This document shows, piece by piece, positions 9,133-16,834 of a DNA stretch of 64,000 nucleotides. Location of the stretch: assembly GCA_026398815.1 (NCBI GenBank), contig JAPLSA010000019.1, forward strand, positions 1 to 64,000. Direction: 5' to 3'. Each line of letters opens with the position of its first letter. Position 1 is the stretch's first letter. The translations under genes and the position numbers were made by a program. The notes below the pieces were generated by a model. The model did not search any database. It was not told the DNA's origin and saw only the letters and a program-made list of their open reading frames with translations. The stretch is from Gammaproteobacteria bacterium. Its GTDB lineage: Bacteria > Pseudomonadota > Gammaproteobacteria > Nevskiales > Nevskiaceae.

Positions 9133-10068
9133 TCAGTCGCCGCTGAGCAGCAGTTGTCCGTTCAGCGTTGCCGAGCGGCTGCCGTCGGCGCTGTGCAACT
9201 GGGTGCCGAACAGCGACAGCGTCCTGCCGCCGCGCGCGTCTGGAGGCGAAAAGCTGACGCCGGCACAGGCGGCGGCGACGCAACGCAGCGTGTCACCGGC
9301 CGAAGCGTCCGACATTTCGACGCTGCGGATGCTGCCGTTCCGATCGGTGCGCAGCCTGATCACGCCGCCATCGACGTTGCTGAAGCTGTACACCGGCGTG
9401 CCGTCTTCGCCCTGCGCGTAGCCATTGCCGCCAAACGCGCAGAAACGCGTGTAGCTGTTGTCGCTGAAATTCAGAGTGACGCCGGTATCGCAGACGGCGC
9501 CGACATTGCCCAGCGCGCCGAGTCGCGCGGTGAGGGTCACCGGCCCGTCCTGCGTGCCATCGTCCACCGGCGCTTCCCGCGCGAGCCGCGTGTCGCTGAG
9601 CGTGATCTCCTGCCGGCCGTTGAAATCGGGCTTGCCGAAGCTCAGGCCCGAACAGGCTTCGCCATCGCAGCCGTATTCCGGGCTGCGATGGCCGTACTCC
9701 ACGCGCATGACGGCACCCGCCGTGGTGTCGATCAGCAGATAGGCATCGCGACCGAGCGAATACCGATAGCGGCGCCGGCTGCCGGTCTGGCTGGCCAGCG
9801 CCGAATCGGCGCAGAGCTGCTTGGTCTTGCCGGCGGATGAGGTGAGCTGCACCTCGCCCTCGCGGCAAGCCTGATCCGGGCCTGGCTGCCCGGCCGGCAG
9901 CGTCGGTGCAGGCGTGGGCGCCGGCCTTGCCGCTGCTGCTGCCGTTGCGCTGGCTGCTGGCGCAGCAGCCTCAACGGCGGCAAGCGGTGCCGGTGCCGCC
10001 GTCCACCAGCGAAATGCCGCGACCAGCAAGGCAACGGCCAGCAGGGCTGCAACGATCGATCGCTTCAT
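9133..10068 (-). CDS. Membrane-anchored protein with two four-cysteine modules, function unknown
   Basis: 311 residues. The first 22 form a signal anchor or uncleaved signal (IVAALLAVALLVAAF), followed by an Ala/Pro-rich linker to about residue 63. The rest comprises two related modules of about 120 residues, each with two upstream cysteines, a Y-x-Y/YSF strand, and then a Cys-x3-Ala-Cys-x-Gly turn (GEACSG; AAACAG) before an R-x-I/L-x-L-x-x-T-x-L strand and a closing L-x-G/A-x-L. The same module occurs three times in the lipoprotein at 14885-16834, indicating shared ancestry or partnership. It is the last gene of the exported-protein run and convergent with the efflux gene. I do not recognise the family. 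Confidence 0.75.
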   Translation of the reverse strand: MKRSIVAALLAVALLVAAFRWWTAAPAPLAAVEAAAPAASATAAAAARPAPTPAPTLPAGQPGPDQACREGEVQLTSSAGKTKQLCADSALASQTGSRRRYRYSLGRDAYLLIDTTAGAVMRVEYGHRSPEYGCDGEACSGLSFGKPDFNGRQEITLSDTRLAREAPVDDGTQDGPVTLTARLGALGNVGAVCDTGVTLNFSDNSYTRFCAFGGNGYAQGEDGTPVYSFSNVDGGVIRLRTDRNGSIRSVEMSDASAGDTLRCVAAACAGVSFSPPDARGGRTLSLFGTQLHSADGSRSATLNGQLLLSGD

Positions 10069-10098
10069 GGTGGCGGCGGCAGGCGTTCCACGGGACGA

Positions 10099-10887
10099 TC
10101 AGGGCCGCAGGCCGCTGACCGGCACCAGGAACCGGCACTGGCCTTCCTCGCCACCCTGACGGACGCCGATGGTGTTGGCGGTCGTGGTGGTCCTCGGCGG
10201 CGTGGTCAGGCGCGCTGCGACGAAATACCAGGCCGAGGTGGCGACGCTGGTGCCGTCCGGATCATCGAAGTTGATGTCGCTGCGGAAGCTGACGTAGTCG
10301 TTGTTGCGCGCCGGATTCAGGCCTTCCGGCGAGCCCGGATACTGATTGAGTCCCTGCGCGGTGCGGCCGGCCAGCCAGATGCCTTCGTCGGCGCCGTCGA
10401 GCCGGTAGGCGATCGAGGTGGCGATGCCGTTGAAGCCGAGGCGGCCGAGGTCGTTGACCTCGAAGAAGTCCGGATCTTCCGCACCACAGGTGGCGAGCGG
10501 CGGCTGCCAGCGGCGGTTGTTCAAGGTGATGCGGATGCCGAACACGTAGTCGGTGCTGGTGCCGCGCCGCCAGACGCGATCGTCAAGCCGGCCGATCTCG
10601 GTGCCGTTGGCGATCACCGCCTGGTTGTTGTTCGACGCATACAGCGCCCAGGTATTGCCGCCCAGGCCGGGGAAGGTGCGGACGCCGTTGGTGGTCGTCG
10701 GGAAGGCGCCGGTGACCCGGCAGACACCAGCGGTCGGATTGCGATTGGACTCGGTGCCCTGACAGACTTTGAGCACCGGCGTGCCGGCGGTGGTCAGCAC
10801 TTCAAAGCCGGCGAAAGACGGTGCCGCCGCCAGACTCAGTCCGAGACCCGCGCCGAGGTTCAGCAAACTGCGCACATGCTGTTTCAT
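10099..10887 (-). CDS. Secreted protein, paralogue of the next gene, function unknown
   Basis: 262 residues with an N-terminal signal peptide (about 1-26, SLAAAPSFA before GFEVL). The mature part holds LKVCQGTE, NRNPT, the NNNQAVIANGT strand, LDDRVWRRG, a PDFFEVND segment and the C-terminal RQGGEEGQC. It is very similar along its whole length to the product of 11033-11824, so the pair arose by tandem duplication. The ATG at 10887 follows a GGAGAG ribosome binding site. No enzyme motif is recognised; a beta-rich extracellular or periplasmic binding protein is possible but unproven. Confidence 0.78.
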   Translation of the reverse strand: MKQHVRSLLNLGAGLGLSLAAAPSFAGFEVLTTAGTPVLKVCQGTESNRNPTAGVCRVTGAFPTTTNGVRTFPGLGGNTWALYASNNNQAVIANGTEIGRLDDRVWRRGTSTDYVFGIRITLNNRRWQPPLATCGAEDPDFFEVNDLGRLGFNGIATSIAYRLDGADEGIWLAGRTAQGLNQYPGSPEGLNPARNNDYVSFRSDINFDDPDGTSVATSAWYFVAARLTTPPRTTTTANTIGVRQGGEEGQCRFLVPVSGLRP

Positions 10888-11032
10888 GACATCTCTCCTG
10901 TTGCAGGACGGAAGTCGACCAGGCTCCGGATGAGCGGCCGACCCTTCCGTCGGTAATCGAATGCAGGCTTCGAGCTGCGGCAGCGCGGTCGGCGTGCTGC
11001 AGCCGTTGCCGGGCGGAATCCTCAATCCGGCG

Positions 11033-11824
11033 TCATGGCTTCAGGCCGTTGAGGTTCACCGCGAACTGGCACTGGCCTTCCTCGCCGCCCTGCCGGAGCC
11101 GGATCGCGTTGGCGACGGCGCTGCTGCTCGGCGGGGTCGACAGGATCACGCGGACGAACATCCACGAGGAATTGGCGTTGCTCTGGGAATCCGGATCGTC
11201 GATGTTGACGTCGGTGCGGAAGTCGACCCAGTCGTTGGCGCGCGTCGGACTCAGGCCGTCCGGGGAACCGGCGTACTGGTTCAGCCCCTGATTGGTCCGT
11301 CCGGAAAACCAGGCGCCTTCTTCGGCCGTGCCCTGGCGATAGGCGATCTGCAGGCCGGTCAGGCCGCTGAAGCCGTTGCGGAACATGTCGTTGACTTCGA
11401 AGTAGTCCGGCGTGGTGACGGCACAGGCCGGCGAAGGCGGCGTCCACAGCGTGTTGACCATCTGCAGCCGGAAGCCGAACACGTATTCGGTGGTGCTGCC
11501 GCGACGCCAGATGCGGTCATCCAGGTTGCCGATCGTCGTGCCGTTGGCGATCACCGCCTGGTTGTTGTTGGTCGCGTAGACCGCCCAGTTGCTGCCGCTG
11601 AGGCCCGGGAAGGTGCCGGTGCTGCTGCCGGTCGGAAAGTTGCCGGTGACCTTGCAGACGCCGGTGGTCGGATTGCGGTTCGCTTCGGTGCCCTGGCACA
11701 GCTTGAGCACCGTGGTGCCGCTGTCGGTGATCGTTTCGAAGGCCGCCTGCGCCGGCATTGCCGCCGCAGCCAGGCCGATGCTCGTCAGCGCCAGTCTGGC
11801 GCCCAACCCTTGCTTGTTCGTCAT
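11033..11824 (-). CDS. Secreted protein, tandem paralogue, function unknown
   Basis: 263 residues with a signal peptide (about 1-27, AAAAMPAQA before AFETI). It shares with its downstream paralogue LKLCQGTE, NRNPTTGVC, NNNQAVIANGT, LDDRIWRRG, TEYVFGFR, DYFEVND, QGLNQYAGSP and RQGGEEGQC. Four cysteines occupy equivalent positions in both, suggesting disulfides. An 82-nt gap separates it from the TonB receptor stop. The dense conserved blocks indicate that both copies are under selection. Its association with a TonB receptor suggests a substrate-binding or surface role, which is inference. Confidence 0.78.
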   Translation of the reverse strand: MTNKQGLGARLALTSIGLAAAAMPAQAAFETITDSGTTVLKLCQGTEANRNPTTGVCKVTGNFPTGSSTGTFPGLSGSNWAVYATNNNQAVIANGTTIGNLDDRIWRRGSTTEYVFGFRLQMVNTLWTPPSPACAVTTPDYFEVNDMFRNGFSGLTGLQIAYRQGTAEEGAWFSGRTNQGLNQYAGSPDGLSPTRANDWVDFRTDVNIDDPDSQSNANSSWMFVRVILSTPPSSSAVANAIRLRQGGEEGQCQFAVNLNGLKP

Positions 11825-11906
11825 CGTCTTCTCCTCGTTTCACGCTCAGGTCTGTCGACGCCGTTCTGGATGAACGGCATCCGCCGTTGGGAAGCTGCTT
11901 CAGGAT

Positions 11907-14888
11907 TCATTGGCCGAACTGGTACGAAACGCCGCCGAAGAATCCGCGCGGCGCACCGGGACCGACAAAGGTGGTGTTCTGGTGTTCGTTCGAGTTGTAG
12001 TTGTAGCCACCGGGGCCGATCGCGCCGTTGACGCTCGGCGTGTACGGCGTCACGCCGAGCCGGCCGGCGCTGAAGTAGGTCTGGTCGAGCAAGTTGGTGA
12101 TCCGGGCGAACACCGTGAAACCGCGCGGCAGGCGGTACGAGGCATCGAAGTTGATGACCGCGTAACCCGGCACGTAGCCCTTCTCGGTGAACGGCCGGCC
12201 GCCGGTGAAGATGCTGCCGACGCGCGGCACCGGCCCGAAGCCATCGGTGATCTGGTCGCTGCCTTCCGGCTGGTGGGCGTTGTTCTCGTTGCCGCGGACG
12301 AAGGAACGCGAGTGGGCGATCGCGCTCAGGCCCAGCTTGAACGACCGGGTCAGCCGCCAGTCGATGCCGGCCGTGAGGTTGTGCAGCGGCACGCCCGGCA
12401 GCAAGGCACCAGGATCGACGCGGATCGCTCTGAACGTGCCGCGGCCGTCGTTGGCATCGGCGGTCGGCGACAGCACGTTGCCGGGCACCGAGTTCTGGTT
12501 GAAATCGGCACTCGAGTTGTTCGGGCTCAGCACATAGAACTCGGACTCGAAGGTGGCCGAGGTCAGCGAATAGCTGGCACGCAGATCGAACGCGCCGGCG
12601 CTGCCCTTGATGCCCAACTCGAAGCCTTCGCGGCGGGTCTTGTCGATGGTGTCGAAGAAGCTGCGCGTCGGCGAGGCACCGGCGAAGTAGATGTCGTCCT
12701 TCAGGTCGGTGCGGAACACGCTGGCATTCCATTCCCAGGCGCCGAACAGCTGTCCGCGGGCGCCGACTTCCGCCGACAGCGAACGGATCTGGGGCAGATA
12801 GGGATCACCGGACAGGGCGGTGGGCAGCGCGCAGGTCGGGCCGACCTGGCTGCGCGGCGCGGTCTGCGGCGGCACATAGACGCCGGTGACCGGATCGATG
12901 AAGCCGGGCGCGGTCTGCACTGGCGTCGGGTCATAGGCGCAGCCCAGTTCGATCACCGACGGCGCTCGCGCACCGCGGCTCAGGTTGACGTACAGGTTCA
13001 CCGTCGGGATCGGCAGCCAGTTGAGGCCGAACGAGGGATTGAACGAGTAGAAGCCGAACTTTTCCCGCGTCACGTCCTGGGCTTCGCGCGCCAGGTTGTT
13101 GGGGATGATCGGCCCGAGCGTGTCCGGGCAGGAGGCCAGGTCGTTGCCCGGGCAGAGGATGAACGTAGGCTCGCGGTTGAGGACTTCGTGGATGTCCTCG
13201 CCGATCCGCGCGGTGACCTGATTGTCGACCTTGTTGATGTTGTAGCGGGCTGACAGGGTCACGAACAGATTGTCGCGGGCGCTCCAGGTCTCGCTGAAAT
13301 AGGCGCTCCAGGTCCGCGACGTGCCGTTGAAGGCGTTGATGGTCAGCGGATTGGCGGCCGCGTAGTAGAGCGGATCGATATTGTCCGGGTCGAGGTAGAC
13401 GCGGCGGTTGTCGTCGATCAGCGCCAGCTGCTGGGTGGCACGGTAACGCGCCCGGCTGTCGTCGTACGAGGCTCCGACCAGCAGCTTGTGATCGGCCAGG
13501 TTCAGGTTCCACTGCAGCGCGCCGCCGTAGGTCAGCTGACCGATCCGGGTGCGGGTGTAGACGCCGTTCGGCGTGCCTTCGACGACACCGGCGGCATCGC
13601 CGAAGACGCCGTTGCTGCCGAGGCCGTAGGCACCGTTGCGTGCCGTGCCGAGGCGGCTGACGTTCCGGCACAGACCTTCCAGGAACGGATCGTTCAGCGG
13701 TGGCTGCAGGCCGCCGCCGGTGACCGTGTCGCGCAAGCCGTCGCCGTCGACATCGGCATAGCGGCAGACCGGGTCGTCCGGATTGGTGATGACGCGGTTG
13801 GCCTGGTTGCCGCTGAAGAAGAACTCGTCGAAATCGTCGTAGGCATCGCCGTTCAGGCTCTTGCGGCGGCTGTCGCGGCGATACAGCTGGGTGGTCAGGC
13901 TGGACTGGTCGGTGAGATCGAACAGGCCGGACAGATTGATCTGCGAAGCGCGGTTGCGGGTCTGGTCCGGCGAGGTGAACACCGCCGAACGGTCGTTGCG
14001 GAACATCTCGATCGGCACCAGGCCGTTGCCGATCAGGCGGTTCCCGGAAACCAGCGCGCTGGCGGTGACGGTGCCGACATCGAGCCGGTAGTCGGCGCGG
14101 CCGAAGCCCTGCACCAGCCGGCTCGGCGAGTTGTCGCGCCAGCCGTCCTCATCGAAGTAGTGGACGGCACCGAAGCCGGCCAGCGGCCCCTGGCTGCCGC
14201 CGGCGGCGACCTGCAGCTGGCGTCGCCCGAACGAGCCGGCCAGCGCATCGGCTTCGACGCCCTTGGCGGTGAAGCCGCTCTTCGAGCGCAGGCTGATCGC
14301 GCCGCCCAGCGTGTTCAGGCCGAACACCGGGTTCGAGCCGGGGAACAGATCGAGCCGCTCGATCGCATTGGTTGGCAGCAGATCCCAGTTGACGATGTCG
14401 CCGAACGGTTCGTTGACCCGCACGCCATCGAAGAACACCGACAGGCCCTGCGGCGTGCCGAGCTGCGGGCCGGCGGTGAAGCCGCGGAAGGTGACGTCGA
14501 CCTGAAACGGATTGCCCTGGTAATCGTTGACGGTGACCGACTGCAGGCGGTTGTTGAAGAAATCGGCGATGCCGATCGAATGCGAGGCGCGAATCTCCTC
14601 GGCGGTGGCGCTCTGGATGGCGCTGGGAATCTGGTCGCGCGTCAGGTTCAGGCCGGGTAGCGGTCCGGCCGAAACCGGCGGCCGTTCACCTTTGACGTCG
14701 ACCGGGCCCAGCTCGATCTTCGCCGGGCCTTTCGGACTGTCGGCGGCGGCCGGTGGCGGTGGCGCGTCGCTCTGGGCCTGAGCTTGGGTTTGGGCCTGGG
14801 CATCGGCGACGAACATCAGCAGGCCGGCCGCGAACAGCCTGGCAGCCGGGCGCTGGCGGAAATGGCGGATGGCGCGTCGGTCGTTCAT
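11907..14888 (-). CDS. TonB-dependent outer-membrane receptor
   Basis: 993 residues. The signal peptide (about 1-33, ending DAQAQ) is followed by a Gln/Ala/Pro-rich stretch, a TonB-box-like PVDVKGE, a plug domain (FRGF, DGVRVNEPFGD, GSNPVFGLNTLGGAI) and a 22-strand-type beta barrel ending in the outer-membrane signature with terminal aromatic residues (GGVSYQFGQ). It is longer than average because of extended extracellular loops containing several cysteines. Its ATG overlaps the stop of the upstream lipoprotein gene (ATGA), implying translational coupling. Such receptors import scarce substrates with TonB-ExbBD energy; the ligand is unknown. Confidence 0.9.
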   Translation of the reverse strand: MNDRRAIRHFRQRPAARLFAAGLLMFVADAQAQTQAQAQSDAPPPPAAADSPKGPAKIELGPVDVKGERPPVSAGPLPGLNLTRDQIPSAIQSATAEEIRASHSIGIADFFNNRLQSVTVNDYQGNPFQVDVTFRGFTAGPQLGTPQGLSVFFDGVRVNEPFGDIVNWDLLPTNAIERLDLFPGSNPVFGLNTLGGAISLRSKSGFTAKGVEADALAGSFGRRQLQVAAGGSQGPLAGFGAVHYFDEDGWRDNSPSRLVQGFGRADYRLDVGTVTASALVSGNRLIGNGLVPIEMFRNDRSAVFTSPDQTRNRASQINLSGLFDLTDQSSLTTQLYRRDSRRKSLNGDAYDDFDEFFFSGNQANRVITNPDDPVCRYADVDGDGLRDTVTGGGLQPPLNDPFLEGLCRNVSRLGTARNGAYGLGSNGVFGDAAGVVEGTPNGVYTRTRIGQLTYGGALQWNLNLADHKLLVGASYDDSRARYRATQQLALIDDNRRVYLDPDNIDPLYYAAANPLTINAFNGTSRTWSAYFSETWSARDNLFVTLSARYNINKVDNQVTARIGEDIHEVLNREPTFILCPGNDLASCPDTLGPIIPNNLAREAQDVTREKFGFYSFNPSFGLNWLPIPTVNLYVNLSRGARAPSVIELGCAYDPTPVQTAPGFIDPVTGVYVPPQTAPRSQVGPTCALPTALSGDPYLPQIRSLSAEVGARGQLFGAWEWNASVFRTDLKDDIYFAGASPTRSFFDTIDKTRREGFELGIKGSAGAFDLRASYSLTSATFESEFYVLSPNNSSADFNQNSVPGNVLSPTADANDGRGTFRAIRVDPGALLPGVPLHNLTAGIDWRLTRSFKLGLSAIAHSRSFVRGNENNAHQPEGSDQITDGFGPVPRVGSIFTGGRPFTEKGYVPGYAVINFDASYRLPRGFTVFARITNLLDQTYFSAGRLGVTPYTPSVNGAIGPGGYNYNSNEHQNTTFVGPGAPRGFFGGVSYQFGQ

Positions 14889-16834
14889 TCGAGGAAGCTG
14901 CGATCCGGCGCGCTGAGCAGCTGGCCTTGCAGGCTGACCCGGCGATCGCCCGGCCGGTCGCCGAGCAGCACCTCCGGCACCGTGACCGGCGCGATGCGCA
15001 CCGGGTGCGCGCTCTGGACATTGGCCGGGCCGATGCTCACCGCCGACAGGCAGGCGGCATCGGTGCAGGCGAAGCTTTCGCCCTGGGCGCGGTCGTACTG
15101 GAGCCTGCGGACCAGACCGGAAGGGCTGGCGACGATCGTCAGGTAGGACTCGCTGCGCGGCTGCCGGTTGGCGAAGCTGTAGGCGTAGTCGCCGAGCTGG
15201 GCGCCGGGGAACCGGCCGATGTTGGCGTCGCGGATCACGAAGCCGGCGACCGTGCCTTCGTCGAGGTCGTAGGGCGGGCACAGATCCCAGGCGTCGGCTT
15301 CCCCTTCGATGCGCACGCGCAGCGTTTCGCTGGCCGGGGCGGCCGTGCAGTCGGGCGGGATGCGGTCGATGCGATTGCCGAGATTGATGCCGCCGTCGAG
15401 CGTCACCGGGCTGCCGCCGCTCAGGCTGGGCAGCACGGTGCCGGTCAGGCTCAGCGTCCGCTCGGCATTGGTGAGGTTGCCGAGCGTCACGAAGTCGCCC
15501 AGCACGGCGCCATTGCAGGCGTCGCCGACGCATTCGTACAAGGGCACCAGCGCCAGGTCGTCCTCGTCCTGCTGGAACAGCGTGATGCTCAGCAGGCGGT
15601 TGCCGTCCACCCGCACTTCCGGCACCGGAAGGACGTCGATGGCCGCGCGATAGACATAGCGCGCGCTGGCCACCGCCTCGAAGCGGACATTGGCGCTCGC
15701 GCACTGCGCCGTCGCGCTGCCATCGGCCGAGGCGACGAACAGCGGCAGTCCCTCGGCGCCATCGCAGTTGATCGCCGGCCGGCCGGGCACGCCGCCGATC
15801 GCGGTGCCGACCAGCAGCGCGGTGCTGCCGTCAGCGGCCGTCAGCACGGTGTTCGAGAAGCTCAGCGGCCGCGAGCGATCGCTGACTTCGCCGCCAACCA
15901 TCACCAGGCTGCAGCCCGCGTCGACGCAGCGGTACGGCGGCAGGCCCGAGCGGCGCAGTTCGATGCCGATCACCGTGTTGTCGCGCAGCCGCAGGCTCAG
16001 CGTGTTGCCGCGGATATCGAACAGACGGAACACCAGCACCGAGGCATCAGCCTCGTCCGGCAGCGCGTCGCGGGTCGCCGGACAGAACGGGTAGAACTCC
16101 GGGCCCACGGTGATGCCGATCTGCTCGCGGGCGCAGCGCGCCAGTTCGCCGACGCGGTTGTTCGGATAGCTGCCGGGCACGAACTGGTTGCGGGCGATGC
16201 TGGCGCTCAGGCGGGCCAGCGTGTCGTGCATCGGATCGCCCGCCACCGGGACGAACGGCGTGGTCACCCAGTCATCCGTGGCGACCGACGCCGGCACGAC
16301 GATGCCGAGTTCCTGGCGCAGCAGGCGCACCACGGTGGCCTGGGCGTTGGCGATCGCCTCATCGGTGAACGGCGCGAAGTCGGCGATCCGGGCAAAGACC
16401 GGGATCGAAGAAGGGGTCAGCAGCCGGTTGAAGTAGGTCGCCGGCTCCTGGCGGGCCAGTTCCAGCACCACCAGCCGGGTCAGCGGCGTGACATTGATGG
16501 TGCCGCTGCTGGCCCGAGTGACCGCCGCGACATCAAGCGGAACGGCATCCGGGTTGTCGAGCGGATCGGCCGAGCCGAGCACCAGATACGGCGCCGTCAA
16601 CGCCGCCAGCGGCACGATGAAGCGGCCGTTCGATGCGAAGCGGCCATCCCGGGGAAAGGTGCCGTTGCTGGCCACCTGGACTTCGGTGCGCGAGGCCGGC
16701 TGACCGATGCTGACGACGCCGGAGAAGGTCGGCAGCACCGGCGGCGGATCGGCGATGCGGCCGTCGTCGCGGCCGCAGCCGGCGAGGAGTGCCGCTGCCA
16801 GCAACGCGGGAAATCTGCGCGAGCGGATGTTCAT
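14885..16834 (-). CDS. Large lipoprotein with three four-cysteine modules, function unknown
   Basis: 649 residues starting with a lipoprotein signal peptide; the lipobox LLAGC places the lipidated Cys at residue 20. The N-terminal half contains a carboxypeptidase-regulatory-like strand region (FSGVVSIGQP) and a helical part. The C-terminal half carries three modules with CVDAGC, CVGDAC and CTDAAC turns, each followed by a strand such as RTLSLTGTVL and a closing L-x-G-x-x. The same module appears twice in the protein at 9133-10068. Both ends overlap neighbours by 4 nt: its ATG with the stop of the giant exported protein and its stop with the TonB receptor ATG. It probably sits at the outer membrane with that receptor. 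Confidence 0.8.
   Translation of the reverse strand: MNIRSRRFPALLAAALLAGCGRDDGRIADPPPVLPTFSGVVSIGQPASRTEVQVASNGTFPRDGRFASNGRFIVPLAALTAPYLVLGSADPLDNPDAVPLDVAAVTRASSGTINVTPLTRLVVLELARQEPATYFNRLLTPSSIPVFARIADFAPFTDEAIANAQATVVRLLRQELGIVVPASVATDDWVTTPFVPVAGDPMHDTLARLSASIARNQFVPGSYPNNRVGELARCAREQIGITVGPEFYPFCPATRDALPDEADASVLVFRLFDIRGNTLSLRLRDNTVIGIELRRSGLPPYRCVDAGCSLVMVGGEVSDRSRPLSFSNTVLTAADGSTALLVGTAIGGVPGRPAINCDGAEGLPLFVASADGSATAQCASANVRFEAVASARYVYRAAIDVLPVPEVRVDGNRLLSITLFQQDEDDLALVPLYECVGDACNGAVLGDFVTLGNLTNAERTLSLTGTVLPSLSGGSPVTLDGGINLGNRIDRIPPDCTAAPASETLRVRIEGEADAWDLCPPYDLDEGTVAGFVIRDANIGRFPGAQLGDYAYSFANRQPRSESYLTIVASPSGLVRRLQYDRAQGESFACTDAACLSAVSIGPANVQSAHPVRIAPVTVPEVLLGDRPGDRRVSLQGQLLSAPDRSFLE

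Noticed and set aside
14889-15704. Upstream in-frame extension of the TonB receptor
   Set aside because: It overlaps the lipoprotein gene in another frame, whereas the ATG at 14888 gives a signal peptide and the ATGA overlap.
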